From assembly GCA_024196135.1 (NCBI GenBank), contig JAMQCK010000735.1:1-16796 (forward strand): a stretch of 16,796 nucleotides of DNA, given 5' to 3'. The position numbers were made by a program, and so were the translations under genes. The stretch comes from Pleurotus ostreatus/Saccharomyces cerevisiae fusant. Taxonomy: Eukaryota; Opisthokonta. Positions 8,100 to 16,796 of the stretch are shown piece after piece. The notes beneath the pieces were generated by a model. The model was not told where the DNA came from. It searched no databases and saw nothing but the letters and a program-made list of their open reading frames with translations. The stretch's first letter is position 1. Each line of letters begins with the position of its first letter.

Positions 8100-10511
8100 A
8101 TGGGTCTCAAGCTCGGGGACCGAGAGGGCTCTGGATCCCATCTACCGGCGGGAGTCCTCGTCCTTGCTGGCGTGTCGACTGTGGTCGCAGTCGTAGTTTC
8201 GGCCTTCTCAATATACCTGCACTTGAAGAACTACCGGAAGCCAGCACTCCAGAGGTGCGTGCTAGACGCGCATGTGTTGGTGCTTCTGCTGACGTTGAGA
8301 ACCAGAATGGTCGTCCGAATCATGGTCATGATACCCATCTACGCGGTCGCGTCCCTCATCTCCTTATTCTCTTTGGAGGCTGCGTTCTTCATCGACGCTA
8401 TTCGAGATGTGTACGAGGTGCGTATCACTACCCCATCCCTCAAGCTCGCCCTGACAAGCGACAGGCCTTTGTCATCTACTGCTTCTTCGTGCTGCTGCTC
8501 GTCTACCTTGGTGGCGAGCGCTCCCTTCTCATCATGATGCACGGCCGGCCCCCGAAGGCGCCCCCCTTCCCCGCGAACATCTTCACGAGGGAGATCGACG
8601 TCTCCGACCCATACACCTTCCTCTTTCTCAAGCGGGGGATAATGCGTGCGTCCCCCGAACCACCCGCCCTACCTCCCCTCCCTGACCTCCCCTCCCTCAG
8701 AATACGTCTATGTCAAGCCCATCCTCGCAACCGCCACGCTCATCCTCAAGGCCTGCAACAAGTACAATGACGGCGACCTGCGCGCCAACTCGGGCTACCT
8801 CTACGTCTCCGTCGTCTACAACATCAGCATCTGCCTCGCCCTCTACTGCCTGGCCATCTTTTGGCTGTGCGTGAACGACGACCTGAAGCCGTTCCGCCCG
8901 GTCCCCAAGTTTCTCTGCGTCAAGGGCATCCTCTTCTTCTCCTTCTGGCAGTCGCTCGCCATCTCCATCCTTGTCGCCGCAGGCGCAATCGCGCGCCTCG
9001 GTCCCTACACGGACGCGGAGCGCATCTCTCTCGGCCTCTCGGACACGCTTATCTGCATCGAAATGCCGTTCTTTGCCATCGCGCACTGGTACGCATTCTC
9101 CTTTACCGACTTCGTCGATGAGACGAAGGCGTTCGTCGCGCGGATGCCATTTTACTACGCCTTACGCGACGCATTCGGGATCAAGGACGTTGTCGAGGAC
9201 TTCAAGACGACAATGCGGGGCGAGGGGATGGACTATCGCGAGTTCGAGCCCTCCGAGGGCTATATACATCAGGGCCTCGGTCGCGAGCGCCGCATACGTG
9301 CAGGCCTGCGCTACAGCAAGGGCGGAAAGCGCAAGTATTGGCTGCCCCGCCCAGCATCCGCCCGCGACGACAACGCAGTCACCCGCGGCATCCACCGCGT
9401 CATGGACGACGAGGACGCACATGCACCTCTGCTTGCCTCCGAGGCCGCCAACGTCGTGCACGCCGCGCCCGACATGCGCAGGGACTCCGATGAGGACGTG
9501 TGGACCTCGACGCGCGTCGCGGAGGAGGGCTTCGAGCTCCCATTCGGCGAGGTCGACGACGCGGACGAGCAGCTGTACGACCACTGCCGACACTACATCT
9601 TCGGCGACTATAACTACCCGTGCGTGGACGTCAGCAGCGAGGCTGCGCGGCGGATCATGTGGCACGAGGAGGAACGCGTGCTGCGCGACGAGCGCGGAGC
9701 GTGGTACTCGCCGCTTACCGGCGCGCGGGGCGTCGCGGCGCTGGACCAGCGCGAGGGGCCGGTGTGGCAGGGCTATGGCGCGGTGGGGACGACGACACCT
9801 ACCCAACGACGAGCGCAGCCGGACTTCAATGAGCAGCACGACGCGAATAATCCGCATCGGCGCTATGTTGACTTCGATGCGGACAAGGCGGAGACAGGAG
9901 GCCAAGGGGAGGTCAAGATGCATTGGACGCGCTTGCAGCGCGAGGGCGCACGCCCGTCGTCACCATCGCAAACACGGGGAAGTCCCGGCGTACGCTCGCC
10001 GCCTACGCTTCGGACACAGTCGTCGACCGGAAGCAGCGGCTCGGGGCAGAGGGGGTCTCAGGAGGCCTTACGACGTAGCCTCGACATTCAGCGCAGGAGC
10101 TCCGGCACGCCACGTCAGAGCCACGACACCCCTCGCGACAGCCCTAAACAGCCGACGACTAGCCCCCTTCCGCCCGACGCGGTCGACCTCGTCGTCGAGG
10201 CCGACGAAGACCGCGGCGGGCTGCAAAGAGTATACCGCCGCGGGCTCGACGACGGGCGCGGCGAGGTTGAGGTGGACGATCCTGGGTGGTCAAGCCCGTC
10301 GGCACGGATAGAGGTCGGCGAAGAAGTACGGGAGGCGGTGGAGGGTGGCGAGGATGGGGCACGCGTGGGAGGGGACAGCCCGCCGACGCCGGGGTCGCCG
10401 CGGCTGATGAGTCCACCGAGCGTCGCTGTCGAGCCAATCGCGCGGACGACGACGCCTCCACGATTCGTGGTGGATCCTTTTGAGGACCATGAGGACAACC
10501 CTTGGGCATGA
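8100..10511 (+). CDS. DUF300 / organic solute transporter alpha-like (TMEM184/LAZ1 family) membrane protein
   Basis: Four exons (8100-8254, 8306-8417, 8465-8645, 8701-10511) give about 752 residues; the introns are 47-55 nt. The N-terminal ~330 residues carry about seven hydrophobic helices with the family signatures: MVVRIMVMIPIYAVASL, AFFIDAIRDVYEAFVIY, YLGGERSLL, YNISICLALYCLAIFW, KPFRPVPKFLCVKGILFF and FWQSLAISILV. DVVEDFKTTMRGEGMDYREF and QGLGRERRIRAGLRYSKGG follow, as in other fungal members. A long hydrophilic tail rich in Ser, Pro, Arg, Asp and Glu fills the rest and ends in DNPWA. Plant LAZ1 and human TMEM184 act at vacuolar or endosomal membranes in trafficking and cell-death control; the exact transport role is unsettled. 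The gene appears intact. An ATG-less frame around 8646 is intronic and is not a start. Confidence 0.9.
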
Positions 10512-10711
10512 GACGGCTCTCCGCCATCGCGTGTTGGGACCTCGTCCGCGGGCTGAAGATTGGGCGCCGTGTATAGACGATGGCGCAAGTGGACTCTTAT
10601 GCATTGTTCTTATTGCTGTACGCATGCTATCTTATTCACAGTAACGATGTTCACGACGGAATTTCAGGTGTAGCTATTTATCCAGGTTATTTCATTTGTG
10701 TATCAGTCTGC
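10512..10711. other. 3' flank of the DUF300 gene
   Basis: The sequence turns AT-richer after the stop (for example TTCTTATTGCTG and TTATTTCATTTG), which fits a 3' UTR and poly(A) region. No gene is seen. Confidence 0.4.
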
Positions 10712-11059
10712 TCACACGGAATAGGACACCATTGATGACCTTATGGCCTCATACTCGTGCGTGTCGCGGATAATGCCGTCCGCTTGCTTCTCGCGCACGC
10801 TTTCTCTCGCCTGAAGGGTCACTTGTCAGCCTCTTCGCACCTTTTTCGAGGCATCCGTAGTATGGCATGAATCTCTACAATCATGGGCACGCTGTCCAAG
10901 GGCCGCCACGTCTGTGGTCGGCAGCAACGTTCTTCACTATTGATCTGATGCTTTACTCACCGACATTTTGGGCACTTCTGACGAACGAAGCTTGAACAAG
11001 GGTATAGCCTTGCAGACGAGCGCTACTTGTGGCCTGAAGTTGAGGAAGTGGTTCAGGTC
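10712..11059 (-). CDS. Possible small spliced gene fragment of unknown function
   Basis: Three stretches on the - strand read like protein and can be joined. Exon 11059-10961 is followed by a 49-nt intron with a perfect GTGAGT donor and CCACAG acceptor. Exon 10911-10879 begins TWRPLDSVPM. Exon 10810-10712 contains EKQADGIIRDTHEYEA and ends at a TGA. The second junction is uncertain: the donor GTAGAG is weak, and a better donor at 10840 would leave a 30-nt intron and a different frame. The pieces total about 76 residues with no obvious start, since a TAA lies just upstream. I do not recognise a family. It may be the 3' remnant of a decayed gene, or chance. Confidence 0.22.
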
Positions 11060-11910
11060 TTAATACGCCAGGCGCTTTTAAATTGAACCATCCGGTAATT
11101 TAGCGAGCAACGCATCTTCTTCCAAGGCTTGTCATAGGCTTGAGCGCAAATTCAGATATAACTCTACCGGTGCTGAAGAGACTGAGAATAAAGAACGAAC
11201 GTACCAGGGACGTACAGAACTTCAACCTGGCTCGGGAGTCGGGAAGTATACTTATCCCCATTTGGGCATTACTTAAGCCAAATACACTCCAGGGCCTCAG
11301 CACTACAGTAACGCAAGACGCCCATTGCGTTCGTCGCGGCTTCAACAGCACTTCTCGAAACACCAGGGGACTCATTCTGACGAAGATGAGCGACGTCCTC
11401 ACCCCGTGCCACCACGAATCCCCGCCAAAGCCGTCGTCGAAGTCACGGCTCAGTGTTTGGCGACAGCAGGCGGACCCACGCGCACGCCCCAACATTTGCG
11501 GAGGACTCGACGAGGAGTGGACGCCCGACAGCCAATACGGGTGCCCTAGAGGCCCTTCGCCTTACTCAACGACCTTGAACTCGCAAAATCGGCCTGGGGC
11601 GCAATGACTTCACATCTCCTCGTAAGCCGAAGTCCTTCCCATCTTTGCAGGCGGCTGGAACATCTTTTCGCAGCTCTCTGGCCAGGTCTGAGAGCCTCAA
11701 GAGCATTGACCATGACGTACACGGCCATGAGCGCACTCTGCCCGGGATGCAAGAGGACTGCTGGGACGTCGGATTTGCGAGGTGCGTCCCGCCTCGAATT
11801 TCTGTATGAAACATACACTCACGCTATGCGACACGTAGTACGCGGTACAAATACAAGGAGGGCATGAACCCATGCCAAACGTCCGGCCCCGACCGTCATC
11901 TTCCTATCCT
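11060..11910. other. Poorly coding region with decayed reading-frame scraps
   Basis: Overlapping short frames occur on both strands (for example + 11140-11607, + 11325-11549, - 11546-11818), none with a clear domain. Around 11325-11370 a CxRRGF-like string in one frame is followed by a QHFSKHQGTHSDEDE-like string in the next. This resembles a C2H2-like motif broken by a frameshift, but the similarity is loose. The region probably contains remnants of an old element or gene, plus the 3' UTR of the F-box gene. Confidence 0.3.
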
Positions 11911-13611
11911 CTACAGGCCAGGCTCCCAGCAAGCGACCCCCACACCCCTCTGCCGGACGTACGATTCGCCCTCCTCAACCATGAAAGTCGAGCAAAGCGT
12001 CAGAGGGGTCTTGACGAAAACATCCTCCAGCACGGCTGGCCCTTCCTCACCCAGAGCGCCGCACCGGCTGTCGATGATCGCCCATAGCGCCTCCTCCGCC
12101 TCTTCGCCCCACTGCAGCGCAAGGCTTTTCAGTCCGACGCTCTTCAGCCCGACGCTCTGCAGTCGCGGAAGCAGGTGCCGCCCATCCTCCCAAACGAGCT
12201 CCTTCAGCAGGTACGCGCGCATGACGCGGCGGTTGCGCCGCCGGTGCTTGGAGGCCGCGAGACCCTCGATGTCAATGCAGAGGAGGTTCGGCATCGCCGC
12301 CAGCAGCTTGCGGAAGCACCGTGGGTTGAGCTGCTCGCAACTCTCAGCATAGAACTCCCGGAGCCCCCACCCGTGCTCGCGCGTCACAACGAAGTCCATC
12401 GCGGCAGTCACGACTTCGGGGCCGCTCAGGGTCAAGCGCAGGTCTTGCAGGTCCGGGGCGCTGAGGCAGGCGTGGAGGATACCAGCATTTACACCGAAGT
12501 CCAGCTTGCGCAGCTGCGGCAACGTGACTACTTCCAGGGGTAGCGGGACGACGCCGCGGTCCTTGAAGTGTATCGTCAAAGCCACAAGCCGCTGACAAAG
12601 CGCCAGGACCGGTACTGTGTATGCTGCGTCCACGACCTGCTCCTTGACATTCAGGACCATGAGCTGGTGCCAGGGAGCCTTGAAGAAATCCACGCCGCCC
12701 AGATAGGTCAAACCGAGGATCTCCAGCTTGCGACCATTGATCACGTGCGGCTTGGCTGGGCGCCAGCCGACGCCGTGGAGCTCGACCCAGTTCGCGTTCT
12801 GCATCTGCAAGTTGATGCCCTCGCGGCATCGCGCCTCCGTGAGGTCCATGTACAAACGGCCCGCGCTCTCCTCGATGCGCTTCTTCAGCTTCTACCACTG
12901 CCCGAAGGTCTCTTGCTCCCGGCTGGATCGCTGCACCTCGATGTACACGGGACGATGGCGGGCAAGCCTCGAGTGGGACGCAATGATGTTCGCGCGGCAC
13001 TCGGGCTTGCGGAAGCCCCTCGTGAAGACGGTAGTCGCCCATAACGCGCTCATGGCTATCACCGCGTCGCGCCAACGGCTGCAGACACTGGCGATCGCGG
13101 CGCGCACCCACATCAGCGCGTCGCCGTCCCTGTTCTCCTCCTCGGCGCCGATGGCATGCTCGAAGATCTCGCCCAGCAGCTCCACCGGCAGCCGCAGCAC
13201 GGGCGCCAGGAGCGCGTCGTACAGGCAGCTGCGCACAAATCTTTCCCTCGCGCGCTCGAGGCAGTAGGCCCGTCTCTCTGACGTACTCGCCGCCGCGGCA
13301 GCGTTGTGCCCGACGAGGGCGTGCTTGCGGTTGTGGTCGCGGTGCGCCTGCACCTTCGTCGCACGCTTGGCATCCCGAGGATGCTCGCCCCGCCTGAGCT
13401 TGTCAAGTAGGTCGCCATTGGCCATCGACTGCACGATCTGCATCGGCAGCGGAAGCGACTCATCCCTCTCCTGCATCCAACTCTTCCAAACAGGACGCTC
13501 TCCGTCCCTCGATGGGCGGTAAATCTCGCCCCCATACCTCGATTCTAGTACTTCTGTCAATAATGGTGAGTTTCGAGGCTCTATGTACGCATACATCGAT
13601 CACTTACCCAT
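11911..13611 (-). pseudogene. F-box / leucine-rich-repeat-like protein gene with an in-frame TAG
   Basis: One frame is open on the - strand from 13596 to 11911 except for a single TAG at 12894-12892. The first part (234 residues) has a charged N-terminus and an F-box-like motif, LRLPVELLGEIFEHAIG, at about residues 134-150. It is followed by VCSRWRDAVIAMSALWATT, the usual basidiomycete continuation. The second part (about 314 residues) has LRR-like strands such as LEILGLTYLGG, LPQLRKLDFG, APDLQDLRLTLSG and MPNLLCIDIEGL. The residues around the stop (REQETFGQW, then KLKKRIEESAGRLYMDL) are continuous in character. F-box proteins couple substrates to SCF ubiquitin ligases. An alternative start is ATG at 13611, with a 54-nt intron (GTAAGT, 13607-13554, TTGACAG) joining in the same frame. 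Nonsense mutation, stop readthrough and sequence error are all possible. Confidence 0.75.
12128..12157 (-). repeat. 15-bp tandem duplication in the F-box/LRR gene
   Basis: TTCAGTCCGACGCTC is followed directly by TTCAGCCCGACGCTC on the + strand, with one mismatch. It encodes a repeated SVGLK on the - strand and keeps the frame. It is a recent small duplication within an LRR-like stretch. Confidence 0.8.
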
Positions 13612-13970
13612 TGAGTAGGTAGCTAGCACTGTTATACTTGTGCCCGATACGACGAACGGTACGCGAATGTGGACGTGAGGGAGAATGAGCAGGATCAAGA
13701 AATCCACGAGCGCGTCGACTTTCCCATCCAAGTCTGGTCTAAGCGCGCAGTTACCACGGCGACGAGCCATCATCTACCTTACGGAGATAACTTGGGCCGG
13801 AGACGAAAATTCGATTTTCGCGCTTTTTTGGTGGTCAAGGCCTCTACTCTCGCTATAAGATACGAGATGCGTATGCAATCTATTGTCCTATGCGATGATC
13901 TTTGGCCAAAAATCGAACGAACTTCCCGAATCGGTCTCCCGACCCTTCGGGATTGGACCTGGCTTAGTCA

Positions 13971-13986
13971 GCACGACTAATCGTGC
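13971..13986. repeat. Short perfect inverted repeat in the divergent promoter
   Basis: GCACGA at 13971-13976 and TCGTGC at 13981-13986 flank CTAA. This could be a binding site for a dimeric regulator, about 245 bp before the reductase start. With 6-bp arms it may also be chance. Confidence 0.3.
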
Positions 13987-14154
13987 CCATATCCCGTGGT
14001 CCAGTGCTGTCGATCCAGCTTCTCCATGACAGAGGGAAAGGGCCTCGCTGCGGTAGTAGGCTATAGCTGACAAGCCCACCTTCGCCGAGAGAACCGGGGG
14101 AATTTTATGTGCAGGCCATGCCAGTTCGCGGATCGCTACAGCCGTGTCCCCAGG

Positions 14155-14162
14155 TATATAAG
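14155..14162 (+). promoter_or_regulatory. TATA box of the reductase-like gene
   Basis: TATATAAG lies 66 bp before the ATG at 14229. The spacing leaves a short 5' UTR of roughly 30-40 nt, normal for a fungal TATA promoter, and suggests a regulated rather than constitutive gene. Confidence 0.65.
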
Positions 14163-14228
14163 AACTGGTGAGTATTCTCTCCAATCGCGTACCAGTGACA
14201 GTTCGCTCAAAAGATCTCGTCCCTCAGC

Positions 14229-15404
14229 ATGTCCAGCGAAACCAAGCCTCGTGTCGTCGTTGCAGGTGGTACTGGAGTCACCGGCCGCAGTATCGTGAAT
14301 GGGCTCCTGCGCTCTGGCAACTACGTATGTAATCGACTTATCCTCTCTTCGCAATTGTACTCACTCCTTCCTCCAGCGCGTCGCCGTCATTGTGCGCTCC
14401 CCGAACAAGCCTGTCGTGCAAGACTTGAAGAACCGCGGCGTCGATATCCTCGTCTGCGCCGACTACAACAAGGCGACGCACGCCGAGCTGGTGCAGCTGC
14501 TCGCAGGCACCGACGTGCTCATTGCTACTGTACATGCGTATGTGTTGGACGCGCAGCGTCCTCTGTTTGCTGCTGCGAAGGAGGCGGGTGTCAAGCGCGT
14601 CGTCCCGGACGACTTCAGTGCGCATACTCCACCCGGGGTCATGCTCATGGCTGACAAGGTTGGATCGCTCAGCTTCTCTGGTATGCCTTCTGCTAACAAG
14701 TCGATACTAGAAACATGCTATCCGTGACTACATTCGCGAGCTCGGTATCGGGTACACCTTCATCGAGGTCGGCTTCTGGTATGAGGTTCGTGCTTTCCTC
14801 CACTTTATCCTCAACCGATTCTTGCTGATCACTTTGTCATGCCCAGTTCGTCCTCCCCTTCCCCCCAAGCTACGCCGGCCACCCCTACGCCGATCTCAGC
14901 CACGACTTCAAGGGCCCCGGCAACGTCCCCCTCGCCGTCACCGCCTCTGAGAGCATCGGCGACTTCGTCGCGCGCATCATCACCGACCCGCGCACGCTCA
15001 ACCACACCGTCTTCGTCTGGGAGGACCAGCTCACCGTCGCCGACCTCTTCCGCATCGCCGAAGCGAAATGCGGTGACCCCGAGGGCCTGCGCCGTGTCAC
15101 CCGCAAGGTCTCCGCGGAGGAGATCCAGGCAAACATCGACGCGGGCATCGCGGGCGGGGAGGCGACGATCGGCGTACGCCTGCTGAACGAGTATAATCGG
15201 AGCCTTTACGTGCGCGGGGACAATACGGTGGAGAATGCGGTGAAGGATGGGGCGCTGAATGCGAAGGAGTTGTATCCGGATATGTATCCGAGGAAGAGCG
15301 TGGCTGAGTTCGCAGAAACGTGGTATCCTAACCCGCCCTATCCGTACCCGGAGGAGTCGATGGAGCAGTTCAAGACGCTCAAGCTCCCGGCGAAGAAGGA
15401 TTAG
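14229..15404 (+). CDS. NmrA-like / isoflavone-reductase-like NAD(P)-binding protein
   Basis: Four exons (14229-14324, 14377-14658, 14711-14785, 14847-15404) give 336 residues. The N-terminus has the Rossmann nucleotide-binding loop [15 protein letters not shown], followed by [11 protein letters not shown], where the basic residues suggest NADPH preference. [12 protein letters not shown] and [11 protein letters not shown] match the family. Splicing of intron 2 creates [20 protein letters not shown], which places a lysine where the family has its conserved K, then [14 protein letters not shown]. The C-terminal half forms the substrate side and ends in a Pro/Tyr-rich segment. Fungal members are atypical short-chain reductases or redox sensors; the substrate cannot be told. 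Introns 2 and 3 use GTTGGA and GTTCGT donors, weaker than the rest of the window. It appears intact and is convergent with the hydrolase fragment 148 bp downstream. Confidence 0.88.
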
Positions 15405-15552
15405 GGCGACTTCATAGGGCAGGCGATAGTGAACGTATTTCCTTTACAGTCCACATTGTACAACATGTAACGGACCTCGCAAGTCGTTTATCGAATCGAA
15501 GCAGAATACATTCATCAGTCTCGTTCTTCATGCCTTTCCGACGGCTTTGGCG
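15405..15552. other. Short convergent intergenic region
   Basis: These 148 bp lie between two facing stop codons. The stretch is AT-richer and must hold both 3' ends, so the transcripts probably overlap. Confidence 0.5.
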
Positions 15553-16200
15553 CTAGTTTACCACACACGAAGACTTCGACGAAGCCGACGATACCTCCTC
15601 GCCAGGGAGCAAAGCCGCCATCTTCATATCCTGCTCCCAGCGTGGGTCCTCCGCCCAGTCAATCGAGCAGTCTTCCTTCAACGTCAGTACCTCTTTAACG
15701 CCTCGCAATGGCTTTCCAGCAGCTTCGATTTCCTGCAAGGCCTGGTCGACGCTGTCAAGCCAGCGTCGCGCGACTTCTTTGCCCTCTTCACCCAGTCGCG
15801 GCTCGCGGAACGCCCAGAGACAGCGGTCGCTCCCGTGCGTTACGAGTTTGCCTAGGGGTAACAGGGTTCAGCGTCCTCGAACACCAAGCGAACAAGTAAA
15901 GATGATAGTGAAAGACATCCACTTACCAAACGGTCTCACCCCCTCCGGCGCCCACTTCACTGCATACCTCACCACCGGGAAGCCCGCGTTCACCAGATCC
16001 CGATGCAGCACCCGCACCGGCACATGCACCTGCCCCGCGCACAGCACGTCCCCGAACCTTCTTGCTGCCACCTCTGCCGATGCGTCCTCCGGTAGTTCAT
16101 CCCACAACGTGAGCATCTTGTCCATCACGAAATTCCCGAAACGCGTGTGACCGGTTGTAAGCGCTTGGGGAGCTTGCAAGCGCGGCCAGCCAACCAGCAG
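15553..16200 (-). CDS. C-terminal part of an alpha/beta-hydrolase (carboxylesterase-like) gene, 5' part not found
   Basis: The 3' exon 15851-15553 and the exon ending at 15927 are joined across a 75-nt intron (GTAAGT...CCCCTAG, 15926-15852). The protein reads FGNFVMDKMLTLWDELPED, then FGDVLCAGQVHVPVR, VVRYAVKWAPEG, and after the intron GKLVTHGSDRCLWAF, ARRWLDSVDQAL and IDWAEDPRWE. This resembles the C-terminal end of fungal esterase-type alpha/beta hydrolases, with the H of VTHGSD as the probable catalytic histidine. The nucleophile elbow (GxSxG) is missing. The upstream exon can be started at a TACAAGCAG acceptor (exon from 16200), or the frame runs to 16311, but no continuation with hydrolase character follows. 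The gene may be 5'-truncated by the palindrome-rich sequence upstream, or its other exons may lie beyond the window after a long gap. Confidence 0.55.
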
Positions 16201-16240
16201 CTGCTTGTAAGCCCGGCAAGGGCTTACACGCGCTTGCAGG
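16150..16240. repeat. Palindrome-rich stretch upstream of the hydrolase fragment
   Basis: TGTAAGCCC at 16206-16214 and GGGCTTACA at 16220-16228 form a perfect 9-bp inverted repeat around GGCAA. The palindrome GCTTGCAAGC lies near 16172-16181, and TTGTAAGCGCTT and CGCTTGCAG variants flank it. The motif style (YTTGYAAG cores) resembles, but does not match, the subterminal motifs of the element at 2236-3758. A small mobile-element remnant is a possibility. Confidence 0.4.
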
Positions 16241-16705
16241 TGACTCGCGTGCAGCTTGTCTTTGAGATGTACGTAGTCGAAAATGGACTTACCTTGGACG
16301 CGCAAGATCAACGCGCATAGTAGCAGGCGGCTGGTGCTGCCACCGGTGCGACGGTCTGCGTGCCATGATGACTCGCAGTATGACGGCTCTCAACGTTACA
16401 TTGATCAAAACATAGATTTTATTTACACATCCCGCGAGGATGCGCCGCGCAGATGTCGGACAGCGACGCAGCGCTGGCAAACTTTGAAGTTTGCAAGTCC
16501 CTCCGGGTCCGGGATCGCCACGCGCTGCGGAGCGATCACGTGGTTGGGCGGAGTTAACCCCTCGGCCGCGATCGGAACGTCTCTTGTTCCTTCCTCTCAC
16601 TGTGCACGTCCGTGCGAGGACGCGCTCGACGCCGGCGCCTTCGTAAGTACAGCTCCCTTACTGTGTCGTTCTCATGCTGACGGGGTTGCGCTCCTTCGCA
16701 CTTAC
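16241..16705. other. Unassigned region upstream of the hydrolase fragment
   Basis: The sequence drops to AT-rich at about 16390-16435 and is GC-rich on either side. A GTAAGT donor on the - strand at about 16289 follows a short frame starting near 16364 (MARRPSHRW...), but its phase does not give a convincing join to the hydrolase exon. A small inverted repeat (CAAACTTTGAAGTTTG) lies at 16478-16493. No gene can be supported. Confidence 0.35.
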
Positions 16706-16796
16706 CATAGGCCCCTTCCACTCCCTTCTCGACCATACCCCCGCGCGCGTATCCTTCACGATAGCACCCTCGAGGAAGTCGGCGGCCATACGGCGC
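16706..16796 (-). CDS. Possible exon at the window edge, unknown product (partial)
   Basis: On the - strand the frame is open from the window edge and includes an ATG at 16789. It reads MAADFLEGAIVKDTRAG and then WSRREWKGPM, and it ends at a perfect GTAAGT donor (16705-16700). The coding character is good, but I do not recognise the family. It could be an upstream exon of the hydrolase gene, the start of a separate gene, or part of one entering from outside. On the opposite strand a GTAAGT near 16643 and an ATAG near 16710 could also form an intron, so the strand is not certain. Confidence 0.35.

Larger units (their letters stand above)
13612..14228. promoter_or_regulatory. Divergent intergenic region between the F-box gene and the reductase-like gene
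   Basis: This 617 bp stretch separates two outward-facing genes. It contains an open frame (13669-13980, +) without domain or codon character, which I treat as chance. A perfect 6-bp inverted repeat (GCACGA-CTAA-TCGTGC) lies at 13971-13986. The right end carries the reductase gene's TATA box. Confidence 0.55.

Noticed and set aside
8646..8700. Apparent start of a 621-residue frame at 8646
   Set aside because: The first ~18 codons are the third intron of the DUF300 gene (GTGCGT...CCTCAG); the exon begins at 8701 and joins CAA TAC in the family frame.
9162..9923. 253-codon frame on the - strand and a 446-codon frame on + at 8971-10311
   Set aside because: Both are shadows of the GC-rich DUF300 coding exon, with low-complexity Arg/Ser/Ala-rich translations and no motif.
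12344..13111. 255-codon - strand frame and + strand frames over the F-box gene
   Set aside because: Shadow frames; the F-box and LRR motifs lie in the frame 13596-11911.
13669..13980. 103-codon + frame in the divergent region
   Set aside because: No domain, no codon character, and it covers promoter-like DNA including the inverted repeat.
14680..14710. 30-nt intron (GTATGC...ACTAG) in the reductase gene
   Set aside because: Too short for this genome, and it would lead to a stop soon after; the 52-nt intron from 14659 gives the conserved KKHAIRDYI.
16207..16228. Hairpin at 16206-16228 as a copy of the element at 2236-3758
   Set aside because: The hairpin geometry is similar, but the core is TAAGC rather than TAAGA and no CATCAG-type ends are present, so the two cannot be called the same family.
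1..16796. tRNA, rRNA, CRISPR or prokaryotic operon signals
   Set aside because: I looked for cloverleaf-like or regularly spaced repeats and found none; the intron structure shows eukaryotic DNA.

Overview
The window looks like genomic DNA of a filamentous basidiomycete (Agaricomycetes, possibly a polypore-like species). The reasons are GC-rich coding exons, frequent 47-75 nt GT-AG introns with CTNAC-like branch sites, no operon structure, and typical mushroom families: NACHT-ankyrin STAND proteins, F-box/LRR proteins, a DUF300 membrane protein and a NmrA/isoflavone-reductase-like enzyme. The taxonomic placement is inference from gene structure and families; no marker gene is present.

Left third (265-6256, + strand): one large NLR-type gene with a NACHT NTPase followed by about 14 ankyrin repeats. 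It appears broken twice. A one-base frameshift lies near 1998-2012. A ~1.52 kb element with imperfect terminal inverted repeats occupies 2236-3758. Removing the element plus a 2-3 base duplication rejoins the two halves in frame. The P-loop is encoded mostly by a 25-nt microexon. The ankyrin half remains a long clean reading frame.

Centre (6802-10511): two divergent, apparently intact genes share a ~308 bp intergenic region. One is a METTL7-like SAM methyltransferase (- strand) with a 132-nt intron inside its SAM motif. The other is a four-exon DUF300/organic-solute-transporter-alpha-like seven-helix protein (+ strand) with a long low-complexity tail.

10512-11910 is poorly coding. It holds a possible small spliced fragment on the - strand and decayed reading-frame scraps.

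Right third: an F-box/LRR-like gene (- strand, 11911-13611) is split by a single in-frame TAG. Divergent to it is an intact NmrA/isoflavone-reductase-like gene (14229-15404) with a good TATA box. Convergent with that is the C-terminal part of an alpha/beta-hydrolase-like gene (- strand, from 15553) whose 5' half is not recognisable; the sequence upstream is rich in palindromes. The window ends in a possible exon of another or the same gene.

The genes do not form a pathway. The region reads as accessory fungal chromosome, with intact housekeeping-like genes between decaying members of expanded families (NLR, F-box) and at least one non-autonomous mobile element.
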